Positions 46,737 to 58,149 are shown, counted from the stretch's first letter. The stretch is DNA of 64,000 nt from Lactuca virosa (GCA_928212115.1 CAKMRJ010005523.1:142974979-143038978), one strand, 5' to 3'. The notes: generated from the sequence alone by a model not told the origin. Numbers and translations: made by a program.

Positions 46737-49695
46737 AACTTGAATTCGTCTTCGAAGTTAGCCATCATGAACAACTCAGGATAATGCTCCTGCATCTCCC
46801 CTCTGGCTCCCAGGTCCACTTGGAGCCTTTCTTATGCTGCCACTATACCTTTACCAAAGGTATCTCCTTGTTGAGCAGGATCTTCATCTTCCTTTCCACT
46901 ATCACTACTGGCCTCTCAACATAATTCAGGCGCTCATCGACCTGAATATCATCCAAGGGGACCACTGCCTCATCGTCCAACATGAACTTCTGCAACTACG
47001 AAACATGGACACTGTTGTGGATCTGGATGAGCTCACTCAACAAATCCAATCGGTAGGCCACCCTGCCTACCCTGCCACTCACTCGGAATGTCCCAATATA
47101 CTGGGGACCCAATTTCCCCCTCTTCCTAAAGCGTCTCACACTTTTCAAGGTGAGACCTTCAGTAGCACCATATCGCCGAGCTGAAATTCCAACTCTGATC
47201 AGCGCCATTCGGCATAACTATTTTGTCGACTCTGGGATGTCTACAATCTCTTCCATATCTGTTGAATAAGCTCCATGGTCTGAAGGACTACCTCAATCCT
47301 TCCCATGACTCGGTGGCCAAACTCCCCCTAACAAACTGGAGTACAACACCTCCGACTATACAGGAGCTCAAAAGGCGGGGCACAACTGCTGGAGTGATAG
47401 TTGTTGTTGTAGGAGAACTCCACAAGAGGTAGGTAGGAATTCCAACACCCACCAAAATTTATAACACATGTCTGTAACATGTCCTCAAGTGTCTATATGG
47501 TTCGCTCACTCTGGCCGTCGGTCCGCGGATGATAAGTAGTGTTGAAATTTAACCTCATGCCCAGTTCCTCGTGGAACTTCTACCAGAATTGGGAAGTGAA
47601 CCGAGCATCTCAGTCTGATACAATGGAGATTGGAATCCTATGACGAACAAAAATCTCCCGAACATACACATCGGCCAACTTTTCAGCCGAAGAGCTCTCC
47701 CGGATGGCCAAAAAGTTGGCACTCTTGTTCAATCGATCCACGATGACCCATATAGCATCAAAACCCTTGGCAGTCTTCGGCAACTTGGTGATAAAATCCA
47801 TGGTGATCAATTCCCACTTCCATATGGGAACCTCCAAAGGTTGCATCTTTCCATGTGGCCTCTGATGCTCAGCCTTGACTATCTTATAGGTCAAGAACTT
47901 CTCAACATACCAGCCTATCTCCCTCTTCATACATGGCCACCAGTAACTTAATCTCAAATCCTGATACATCTTGGTAGCTCCCGGGTGTATAGAAAAGTAA
48001 GAATTATGAGAATCCTCCAACACAATATGCCTAATTCCACCAGAAACTGGAACCCAAACCCGACTACACCAGGTCAACAACCCCCGGCTATTGGTGAAAA
48101 ACATGTCGATGCCGCCCTTGATCCTCTCCTGCTTCAATTTCTCCTTCTTAACTCCCTCTGCAAATGCCTCTCTGATCAAATCCAAAAGTGGAGAATCAAC
48201 GGATATCCTCATACACATCTCTCCCGCTTAAAGAATCCACTACCATATTCGATTTACTCGGATGGTAAAGTATCTCGCAGTCATAATCCTTGAACTGCGC
48301 TGCCTCATGTTCAAGTTCGGTTGGTCCATAAGATATCGCAAACTCTTGTAATATGTGTAAATGGTACAATGGACCCTGTATAGATAATGTCTCTAAATCT
48401 TAAGGGAAAACACCACTGCCCCTAATCCCAGGTCATAAGTAGGATATCGCGCCTCATGCGGCTTCAGCTGTACCGAAGCATAAGAAATCACTCGACCCCT
48501 CTGCATAAGAACCGCCCCAAACTAGTGATGGATGCATCATAAATTACCACGAAATCATTGACGCCCTCTGGAAGGGTCAACACCATGGCCTTACATAACT
48601 TCTATTGCAACGTCTCAAAAGCAACCTGCTGCTCCGTGCCCCATAGGAAATCCACTCCCTTCCTCGTCAGACGAGTGAGGGGTATTGCGATCCTGGAGAA
48701 GTCCTGAAAAAATATCCAAAAATATCCCGCCAAACCCAAGAAACTCCTGATCTCTAAGGGAGATCTCGAAACCTCCCACTGCATCATGGCCTCGATCTGC
48801 TCGGATCGACCAAAATCTCATCCTGGTTGACGAGATATCCTAGGAACTGGACTTCCCATAACCAAAACTCACACTTCTAGAACTTGGCATACAGTTGTTC
48901 TCCCCTCAATACCCCCAAAAGCTATCCAAGATGCTCCTCGTGCTGCTCTCTGATCTTGGAATACACCAAGATATCATCAATGAACATAATACCTGATCGA
49001 TCGAGCATCCGCCTGCATACCCGATTCATTAAATCCATAAAGACTACAGGCACAATGGTGAGCCCAAATGGCATCACCACGAACTCGTAATGCCCATAAC
49101 GAGTCTGAAGCACGGTCTTCTCCACATCCTCCTCTCTCACCCTCACCTGATGACACCCCGACCTCAAGTCGGTCTTGGAGAACCAAGATGCACCCTGCAA
49201 CTAATCAAAGAGGTCGTCAATTCGCAAAAGGGGATAATGGTTCTTCACTGTCAACTTTTTTAACTCCGGGTAATCAATGCACATCCGGTGTGAACCATCC
49301 TTCTTCTTGACGAATGGAATCGGCGCTCCCCACAGCGAACTACTCAGTCCGATGAACTGCTTGCCCAAAAGCTCCTAAAGCTAAGAGGACAACTCCTATA
49401 TCTAGGGCGATGCCAAGCGGTACGACGCCTTGGCAATCGGAGTCGCACCTAGCACTAGGTCAATCCTGAACTCAACTTTCCTCTCGGAAGGCACATTGGG
49501 CAACTCCTCCGGAAACACAACAACAAACTCCCTAACAACTGGCACCTCTGAAACCAAAGTCTGCTCCCTACATCTATGTTGAATATACTGTCGAGCCTTG
49601 GATGCCGAACAAAACCCTGATCCAACCCTGGTACCCTCTCCGAAGATGACAAGTTCTCCCCCACTTGGGGTTCGAACTATCTCTCGCTGACCCTC
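46737..49695 (-). pseudogene. Family C pol, many breaks
   Basis: Minus-strand remains of pol in several frames. The reverse transcriptase is clearest at 48922-49200 ([25 protein letters not shown], catalytic [10 protein letters not shown]). RT-connection sequence follows at 48602-48787 (FLGLAGYFWIF). The integrase zinc domain and core are at 47610-48218 (IHPGATKMYQDLR, YWWPCMK, ITMDFITKLP, VIVDRLNKSA). The C-terminal region lies at 46996-47208 (KLGPQYIGTF) with a chromodomain-like end down to about 46740. Stops and frameshifts separate all of these. Confidence 0.88.
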
Positions 49696-50682
49696 TCAAT
49701 CGATCATAGCACCAAACCTACTCAGCCAATCCATTCCCACAATCACACACACATCTCCCATGGGAATAGGGATCAAATCAATCGGATAAGGCACCCCAAA
49801 GATCTCCAATATAAACCCCTGATACACTCTGGATGCAGAAACCTCGTATTCGTTGGTGATAGAATCCCGCAACAGAGACTCCAACTCGCTAAGGGGCATA
49901 CCAAAATCCCCACTAAAATAACAAGACACACACGACCGAATCGCGCCCGAGTCAAATAACACAAGATAAAGCAAAGAATTCACTAAGAATGTACCTATTA
50001 GGAACATAAACATAACCATACCGTAAAATAATCGAAAAAAAAATAAATTAAACATACCAGTTATGACGTCTGCTGTTGCCCTAGCCTCCTCGGCAGTGAG
50101 ATGAAAAGCACGACCCCGTGCCCTCGGGGGCTCTGACCTACCATGGCGCCCATCGGTGATCCTCAAAGTCGATGGCGCTGAAGCCTTTTCCGGTCCCTCC
50201 GTGAGCAGAGGACAGTTGGCCTTAATATGGCCAACCTGCTTACAATTATAACCTATCCTGGTGGTCGGTGTGGGGACATGTTGGTGACAGTCCTTGGCAT
50301 TATGCCCATCCATGCCACATTTATGGCACCCAGAAGTAGATCGACGAGAACTCTCATGAACCTTGCCACACTTGCCAGAAGTGTGGCCCCTCTGACTCCC
50401 AGATCTTGCATCAATGGCCTTGAACCGCTTGGCCACAGGCTGTGACTGCACATGGGCATGCCTCAACTCCCTCGTCTGGAGCTCTATCTCAGTTTCGCGC
50501 CGTCTTGTGGCCTCCTGCAACTCAATGAGTGAACCATAGCGTTGAGTAGACAGAAACTGGCGGATGTCCATCTTAATCATGCTTAAGTACCGGGTCATCT
50601 GAGCTTGCTCAGAAGCAGCAAACTCGGGGTAGAACAACACTCTCTCAGTGAACATCTTAGTGATCTCATTCATCGACTCCAT
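49696..50682 (-). pseudogene. Family C Gag C-terminus and protease (open frame across the GT..AG segment)
   Basis: A 328-codon open frame on the minus strand. It starts in the capsid (FYPEFAASEQAQMTRYL), then has two zinc knuckles: CHKCGMDGHNAKDCH and an altered second one (YNCKQVGHIKANCP, first Cys replaced by Tyr). The protease has VLFDSGAIRSCVS and VIVGMDWLSRFG. Between them the frame passes through a 63-nt GT..AG segment (49995-50057) without a stop, giving FNLFFFRLFYGMVMFMFLI, a strongly hydrophobic run that family B lacks. The frame ends at 49696. Function is as in other gypsy Gag-Pro proteins. Confidence 0.9.
49995..50057 (-). other. In-frame 63-nt GT..AG segment between Gag and protease
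   Basis: On the minus strand it begins GTATGTTTAATTT and ends CCTAATAG, is U-rich, stop-free and a multiple of three. The exon edges ACTG and GTACATTC would join to the same codons that family B has uninterrupted (ACGGGTACGTTC). It is at the same position and phase as 43341-43409 in family D. Confidence 0.55.
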
Positions 50683-51275
50683 TCCCTGCCTCAGGTGCTG
50701 ATACTCCTGGGCTAATCTCTCTCTCTATCTCTCTCCCTCTCTCTCCCCACCAAAGGAACGTATCTCGAATGCAACATCTTAGAGAATTTCTCGCAAGATA
50801 CAATAGCTCTTTGATCTGGAGTGTATAAACCAGTAACCAACCTCCACTAATCCTTCGCTCCATACCAACGAAGGTTCAGATCGCACTTGACCATCTGGTC
50901 AGCCGGGCAGGAACATGTGAAGAAACATCCCTCCACGTCAGACAGCCACCTCATGGCTATGATCGGATCCTGGACTCCCTCAAACACCGGGGGCTTCATA
51001 TTTTCAAAGTCCTGGTACTGGAAGGATCTCCCCCCTCCAATCCCCACAGCAGCAATGGTCGCGGTGGCTGCAACAGCAATAGCCTATGAAATTGCAGCAT
51101 ATGTGTCATCAAAGAATTCCATCATAGCGGTCTTGATAGACCTAAACAACTCCGGTATCTGCCCCCGGACAATAGAAACAACCTCAACATGAATCATCTC
51201 CTTGACCTCATCCTCGGTCAACCCTGACCTATCCTGGCCACTCGCTCCTGGTCCGGATCCCCTTTTGAACAGCAT
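50683..51275 (-). pseudogene. Family C gag, N-terminal part
   Basis: It begins at ATG 51275 on the minus strand (MLFKRGSGPG) and has a stop near 51084. A second open piece (50847-51047) has FQYQDFENMKPPVFEGVQDP and MRWLSDVEGCFFTCSC, typical of the start of a gypsy capsid. The sequence before the ATG (TTTATTTTCAAT) resembles the acceptor-like sequence before family D gag with AG changed to AA. Confidence 0.8.
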
Positions 51276-51745
51276 ATTGAAAATAAACCAGAGAAATATC
51301 AGATAAAATGCATATCACACCATATGAACTAATCCATATCAAGACCCTAGGGGCTGTTACTTCCCTGTTATGCGTACGAGTAACTACAATCTATAAATTC
51401 ATAGTTATGCACAATTTTGATGCATACACTGAGGAACTACGGTAATGATGTCAATTTCATATAAGGAAGAACCCTAGGCTATCAGGCATCATATAATCAG
51501 GAAATTCTATCATGCAATTCCTGAAGGTCCCTAGCCTATCACTAGCATGTTGTTCTAACATAACATAATATCAAATAACAATGTGGTAACTTGGGGTCTA
51601 CTTCCTGGCTCCGGCTGATCGTACACATCACATCCTTTCTTGATTATTTTTTAAAACAATTTTGAAAATCATTTTTAAAACTTAAGCAGTTCCTTAGTTT
51701 GAGACTGGATTCACACAGATGTTCCTCCAATTAGCTCAAACCAAG

Positions 51746-51757
51746 GATCTCATACCA
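51746..51757 (-). promoter_or_regulatory. Primer-binding site of family C
   Basis: On the minus strand TGGTATGAGATC, two or so differences from the initiator tRNA-Met site, three bases after the 5' LTR. Confidence 0.75.
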
Positions 51758-51760
51758 ACT

Positions 51761-53436
51761 TGTAACATCTCAAAAATCATAATAAATTTAAACTTTTTAA
51801 AACAACCCATTTACTAAAAAGAAGTGTTTACATAATAATTGTTTTCAAAAACATTATTAAAAATAGAGTCTCCTAAGATCCAATCAATCATAAAACCAAG
51901 GATGTGTACGGTCATGCCTTCGCCTTGCCACGATCCTCTGAAGTACCTGAAACAAAATTAAAATTGTAAGCCAACGCTTAGTGAGTTCCCCCAAAGTACC
52001 ACCACATAAACATAACAAACACGCATGCAAACATGAGCAACCAGCATGACTGGACCGCCTCACATGGCCTACAGCCTATCCGAACTGTTCTACGGGCCGC
52101 CGGCCTGACTGGATCGCCTCGCAAGGCCTATAGCCTATCCGGTCGTCCCTGGGTGTCTTGGCCTATTGCGCAAAGCAGGACCTCCTCAACCCAAACCAAC
52201 ATGTCGACATATGCAGTAAACAAACTTGAACACAAAAGTGGTAAATACATATATTCATACAGATCTAATGGATCACAACAACATAACATCATATGGTAAC
52301 CAGTATATCAATCCTAATGGGTCGACCTTGATGTCTTCAAACCATAAGTACAGTGAGGAAAACTCACCTCTCAATCTGAACAATAGCTAATAAGGTCCCG
52401 GCTCCGAATCTTAGCTCTACCCGTCACCTATCCATCAAAAGTGACCAAATCTCAAATACAATCTAAAATACCCTTAGGTAAAACTTTGTCAAAATCAACG
52501 GTAAAAAAAAAGTCAACTCATACCGAGTACGCCCAACATACTCGGCACGTACGCCCTGCGTACTCGCGATCTAGATCGAGGCTCCCTCCGGCGTACGCCC
52601 AACATATGTGACGTCTTACCAACCTCACTTTTGAGGACTTAATCCCTTAATCCACTTCTCCAAATTCTCAGTTCTAGTCCCAAATGACACTCCAAACCAT
52701 AAAGTTTCCAATTTTATGGTTCTACACATCTAGATCAAGCCTAACAACAAAACCCTAACTTTTCTTAACCACTAAAGCTCTTAATAACTTGCATGGGGGA
52801 AACTAAGGGGCCAAGATCATATTTTTATGACTCTAGACATGGAAAACATCCAAAAGGATAGCCCATATGTTCTATAGCATTCCATGCACAAGAAGGTTAT
52901 ATCTTGGGGACAAAAGCTCATAAAATCATCATATAACCAAGATCTAACAAGTTAATCATCATAAAATCATCATATAACCAAGGTTATATTTTTATGACTC
53001 TAGATCCAAGCTTGATTCTAGCTTCCAAGCTTCACCACTATCTTCTTCTTCCGTTTGGAACACACAAAAACACACACTCAAGCTTCAAAATGCAACAATA
53101 GGGCTAGGGTTTGCAAGAGAAGACGTTTCTAATGATGGGGGTTGGAAATGGCATGGAGAAATGGGACTTAAGGTTCAATCTATAGGGTCCAAACCCACAA
53201 GAATAGGGTTTTCATCCACACAGAGTACGCCCAGTGTACGCATTGACGTCGTTCCCTTAAATGTTCCTTACGCCCAACGTACCATGTTTTACGCCCAACG
53301 TACTTGTGTTCCATCCAAATTTACAATAATGCCACTATGGGTCATTTTGCAACACTTTCCATGCACAAGGATAAAATAAAAATAATCTTCATACTTAAGG
53401 TAAAAATTAGAAGTACCTCATCGTTGGGATGTTATA
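51761..53436 (-). repeat. Family C 5' LTR
   Basis: A 1676-bp LTR; in plus orientation TGTAACATCTC to GATGTTATA (last bases mutated from TTACA). It has the same order of GTACGC palindromes, TATA, candidate donor (52362-52369), minisatellite (about 52043-52165) and acceptor as the 3' LTR. Confidence 0.92.
51947..52367 (-). other. Candidate LTR intron, family C 5' LTR
   Basis: On the minus strand: donor AG|GTGAGT (complement of 52362-52369); box GGGGGAACTCAC (complement of 51981-51992); branch-like CTTAC (complement of 51966-51970), with its A 20 nt from TTTGTTTCAG|GTAC (G at 51947). The interval is 421 nt and all elements are intact. Confidence 0.55.
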
Positions 53437-53441
53437 CAAAG

Positions 53442-54055
53442 GGTAGTTCTTAGGTCACATCGTCAACCGGAAGGGTATATTGGTCGATCCAACCAAGATC
53501 GAGGAAGTGATGTAGCATGAGGTTCCAAGGACACCATCTAAGGATCTGAGGTTCCTGGGGTTAGCAGGGTATTACATGAGATTCATTCAATATTTCTCCA
53601 AGATTGTTGTTCCTTTGACACGATTGACAAAGAAGAATGTTACTTTCCGTCGAGGGCCTGTTGAAAAATTCAAGACCCTAAGACAGAGGCTATGTGAGGC
53701 TCGTATTCTGACCCTTCCCGAGGGTATGGATCACTGTGTGGTCTATTTTGATGCATCAATTTTAGGTCTGGGTGCAATGATTATACAGAAGGGCCATGTG
53801 ACTGCTTACGCATCGAGAAAATTGAAGCCTCACGAAGCAAATTACCTTACACATGATCTGGAGCTCGGGGCTATGGTTTTTGCCCTCAAGATTAGGAGAC
53901 ATTATTTGTATGGGGCAAATGCATTATTTATACTGATCACAAGAGTGTAAGGGATCTGATGGATTAGACGAACTTGAAAATGATGCAGCACATATGGTTG
54001 GATGTGGTGAAAGACTATAACTGCAACATTTTGTACCATCCTAGGATGGCCAATG
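53442..54055 (+). pseudogene. Family D reverse transcriptase end and RNase H
   Basis: Family D resumes after family C. It shows [17 protein letters not shown] (RT connection), VVYFDAS (RNase H), [11 protein letters not shown] and RHYLYG, then a frame change near 53920 and remains of the RNase H end. A stop interrupts the stretch at about 53514. The solo LTR begins at 54056; the RNase H end continues at 56695. Confidence 0.88.
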
Positions 54056-56689
54056 TGTCACACCCCCAAACCAGAACGGCGGAAACGTTCGGGGGTGGAG
54101 GACGTCATGTACAATATCATAAAAATGCACAATAGTAAACAAGCAACAACATCATCCATTGCATTAATAATATAATTCAATACAAGTGTGTTCTGTGTAT
54201 AGTTTGAAAGACACTAAAATATAAATCAAAATAAAAGACGAGTCTTGAACATGCTTCGTCTTCTCAAAACCTGGTCATCGGTACCTGTCTACTGGTGACC
54301 TGAGAATACAAGTTATTTTGAATGTGTAGATCAGCATTTAAGCTGGTGAGTTCATAAGTATTTTAGTGTCAACGTTTGTATAAGTTTAATGAAAATGTTT
54401 GTAAGTGTTTGATGTAAATGTTTGTATGTGTTTGATGTAAATGTTTGTATACTTCCTAAACAATCCTATATTTTCTACTAAAGTAGTCTTCTACCAAGAC
54501 CCGACTGTTTTGTATGTTTATCCTTTTGTAAAAGTGAGTGTTTTTCCCAAGTGTGACTATCATTACCAAAATATAATTTACATTACCGATTATGTGAGAA
54601 GATCACAATATGAATGTAATGGGAAAATAAATATGTACTATAATATTGTATATAAGTGACTACCGATGTACTAACTACCTTAAACCAGTTTGTTTAATTA
54701 AGGTAAAATGTGATGAGATTATAACCATACTTGATTGACTAGTAAAACACGACGATCAAAGACGTCGAAATGATATGACATTCGTCACCCGTAGACCTGC
54801 AGGTCCCACTGTAGCTAGCGGCAAGTTGTAGGATGGTCAATACCGTATAGATCTATACACAAACTCACTCTCTCCCTCCAGGAGACTCTGGTTACAAAAC
54901 GTGACACAACAGTATATTGATGTGCCATGAAGTAGTGGCTCACATTAATGTTATCTTTGTTATAGTATTAGTGTAGTATGTTCTCTCTGTTCTAGTGTAT
55001 AGTATGTTCTCTCTGTTCTAGTGTATAGTATGTTCTCTCTGTTCTAGTGTATAATATGTTCTCTCTGTTCTAGTGTATAGTATGTTCTCTTTGTTCTAGT
55101 GTATAGTATGTTTGAACTGACTCATGTATGAACTGACTCTTGTAAGTTTCATTGTTCTAGAAATAGTAAGTAGTAATCCTCTAAACTATACCTATTATAG
55201 TTTACTAGTACTGTTGTTTGAATGACTGATCATCTTTGAACACCTTTGCTACCCAAAGGTATTGAACTGAATGGAAGAACTTTTATATCTATATACATAT
55301 ACATAATATATAACTAACATTTAAACGACACTCAGACAAACAACCGATACCCTACGTCCACAACCAAACAAGGAACAAGAAATAAGACGAGTTATTAGTC
55401 CTAAGCCCTTTCAACCTTATTTATATAACTATACCCATATAGACAATATTTTTACAATATATAAGTTTAAAAGAGTTTGATAAAGAGTTTAGCATATAAA
55501 AGAGTTTTAACCATTTGAATGGTTATAGATGACTTGATGTCAGTTTATAAAATGTTTTGAAATAGTTTGTTTCATAACACAGTTTTGAAGTATAAGAAAT
55601 CCACTTGTTTGATAGTTACTAATTACATGTGATTGATACAATAACAATAATGTTTTCTACTTGTATTCCCCCCCCCCCCATAAAAGCATTTAAAATCATT
55701 TAAAAGATAATTTAGGGGTATGAACTCACCTTTGTGAGTGATTCGAATGAAAAATCGATATAGGATGTTAAGTGTCAAGTGAAGTCTCGAGCCCAAACGG
55801 ATCCTATTAAGCATATAATAACACATATATGGATATTATTAGTGTATATAACAACTAATCATGCTAGGGAACAACCTTAGGGGCTAGGAAACACTTGGAA
55901 TGAAGTGTTACAATCACATATGATTGTACTAAAGGTGTTTACGGCCACACACAAGAGTGTGTTTACGGCCATGGGTGTTCACGGCCCAACTTGTTTACGA
56001 CCATGATGTTCACGGCCATGATGTTCACGGCCATTGATGTTCTTCAGAAGGGTTTATGGCCAATGGAGAAGTTATGGCCGTAAACTCTTGGTTTTCATGC
56101 TAAAATGGTTGTTTCTAGGGTGTAAATCAAGAGCTTCTAATTGATATCAAGTATAGGGAAAGGATACTTAAGATTTGGAAGCTTAAAGAGGTGATTACGG
56201 CCCAAAGTACTAGTGTGTTCTTGGGTGTTCTTGAAGATCTAACCCAAAAGAGATGAATTCACGGATGAAATCAAGGGGTTGCACTAGATTAAGAAGGATA
56301 TCAACTAATACGAAAGAATCACTTACAAATTTGTAGAGAAATAGAAGTGTTCTTGATGATACTTGAGAGAGAATTGACTGTTCTTGAGTTGGGAGTGTGA
56401 GAAGTGAAGGAAAATGAAGGAATATCACCCTTAAGGGTGGAGTTCACGGCCAGCCAAGAGATTACGGCCGTAATCTCTAGTTTACGGCCGTAAACTCCAA
56501 GTAATGGAGTTTTCCGGCTTGAATGCTGCACAACGAACTCTAGTAGATACTTCCTAACACTTAAACCTTGAATGTACTAGGCTTAGAACACTCAAACAGA
56601 CCCTTAACAATGCTAGAAGATAGCGGAAACAAGTCTGATTGATGAATGAATTGGATGGCTTTACAAGATAGAAATTTCGGGTTGTCACA
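54056..56689 (-). repeat. Solo LTR of family B type in family D
   Basis: A 2634-bp LTR with no internal sequence and exact 5-bp duplications CAATG (54051-54055 and 56690-56694). In plus orientation it starts TGTCACACCCCC and ends GGTTGTCACA. It keeps the region missing from the LTR at 9256-10582, plus GTTTACGGCC repeats (GTTTACGGCCGTAAAC at 56480-56495), a C tract (about 55669-55679) and a minisatellite with TGTTCTCTCTGTTCTAGTG (about 54979-55112). Confidence 0.95.
54300..55729 (-). other. Candidate LTR intron, family B solo LTR
   Basis: On the minus strand: donor AG|GTGAGTTCATA (complement of 55719-55731) and box TATGAACTCACC (complement of 54345-54356), a perfect 12-bp inverted pair. TGTATTCTCAG (G at 54300) follows 45 nt after the box; another AG|GTAC is at 54285. 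Confidence 0.45.
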
Positions 56690-56694
56690 CAATG

Positions 56695-58145
56695 TTGTTG
56701 TTGATGCCTTGAGTCATAAGATAGCGATTACACCCATCAGATATCTATGTTTAAGGATGGTTATCGTTTCACCACTGTTGGATATGATCAAGAAGGCACG
56801 AGTAGAGGGTTTGAAGAGAGAGGATTGGAAAGAAGAAATAATCAGGGACCAAATTTCATTACTTGATAGGGATAGTAATGGATTATTGACTTGCTGCAGC
56901 AGAGTAAGGAAGCTCACAAGTTGAAGTTTTCGATCCATCTGGGGGCCACCAAGATTTATAGAGACATGAGATTGAGCTACTGGTGGCCCTGCATGAAGAG
57001 AAAGATAGTATGGTTTATGGAGCGGTGCTTGACTTTCCGAAAAGTCAATGCCGAACATCATAGACCCCACAGAAAAATACAACTGTTACCCATTCCCATA
57101 TGGAAGTAGGAAGAGATCACCATAGATATTCTTATGAAGTTTTTGAGGACGACACGTGGGGTTGATTCTATTTGGGTCATTGTTGATAGATTCACCAAGA
57201 GTGGTCATTTCATCCGAATTGCTGAAAGCATTTCCGCCGAGAAGTTGGCTGACGTCTACATCAGGGAGATAGTTGTTCGACACAGGGTTCCAGTTTCAGT
57301 GGTTTCTGATTATGATGCTCGTTTCACCTCCAGGTTCTGGAGGAAGGTTCATGAGGAGTTGGGTGCTCGGCTACTTTTCAGCATCGCATATCGCCCTCAG
57401 ACTGAAAGACATAGTGAGCAAACTATTCAGATGCTCGAGGGTAAACTTATCTTCCATTGATTGAGTTCTCCTACAATAATATCTATCATGCCAGTATTGA
57501 TCGACCTTCCTTCCAGATGCTTTACGGGAGGATATGTCGGACCCCAGTTTGTTGGGGCGAGGTCGACCATCGAGTTATGGGGAGTACTGAGGTAGTAGCT
57601 AAGACCACTGAGTTGATACAGCAGGTGCGTAATCAGCTACAGACCGTGCAGGTCCGCCAAAAGTGTTATGTTGAATGGCGGTGTTCGAACCTTGAGTTTT
57701 AGGTCGGAGATTTTGTGCTTCTAAAGGTCTCACCTTGGAAAGGTGTCCTCCGGTTCCGGAAGTGCGGCAAGTTAGGCCCCAAGTATATTTGTCCCTTTAG
57801 GATTATCGCCTGGGTTCAAAAGGTTGTGTATTGATTTGATCTTCCTGATGAGCTTAGTCAGATCCACAACACTTTCCATGTCTCTCAACAGCGGAAATGC
57901 TTGGCTAATGATTCCGAAGTGGTGCCATTGGACGACATTCAGGTCGATGAGCGCCTGAACTATGTTGAGAGACCAATTGCAATCCTAGACAAGAAGACAA
58001 AGACCTTGCACAACAAGGTGGTGAGCTTGGTGAAAGTGCAATGACAAGACCGAAAGGGTTCCGAGTGGACTTAGGAACCCGAGGAGGAGAGGAGGGAGCA
58101 TTATCCCGAGTTGTTTGCAGTAATGGACTTCGAGAAAGAAGTCTG
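56695..58145 (+). pseudogene. Family D RNase H end, integrase and chromodomain-like tail
   Basis: It continues from 54055 with VVDALSHK, then the integrase zinc domain (FSIHLGATKIYRDMR, YWWPCMKRKIVWF, CLTFRKVNAEH: the second Cys of CxxC is Phe, so zinc binding is impaired). Core pieces include FLRTTRGVDSIWVIVDRFTKS, VSDYDARFTSRFW and AYRPQTERHSEQTIQ. The C-terminal part has KVSPWKGVLRF, KLGPKYICPF, IHNTFHVSQ and a chromodomain-like end with GSEWT, ending at about 58145. Frameshifts and stops occur throughout. Confidence 0.9.
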
Positions 58146-58149
58146 ATTC

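Larger units (their letters stand above)
44587..53436 (-). mobile_element. Ty3/gypsy retrotransposon, family C, nested in family D
   Basis: A minus-strand element of 8.85 kb. In its own orientation: 5' LTR (51761-53436), primer site, gag, protease, reverse transcriptase, RNase H, integrase, chromodomain-like tail, polypurine tract, 3' LTR (44587-46722). Flanks are CGAAG (44582-44586) and CAAAG (53437-53441), five bases with one mismatch. The insertion splits family D reverse transcriptase. The 3' LTR is longer because it holds a piece of a copia LTR (45175-45577). The coding region is heavily broken. Confidence 0.93.

Noticed and set aside
50000..50060. A transmembrane segment in family C Gag-Pro
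   Set aside because: Not excluded, but the stretch has GT..AG edges, is U-rich, and is absent from the same codon in family B; U-rich introns translate into hydrophobic residues anyway.
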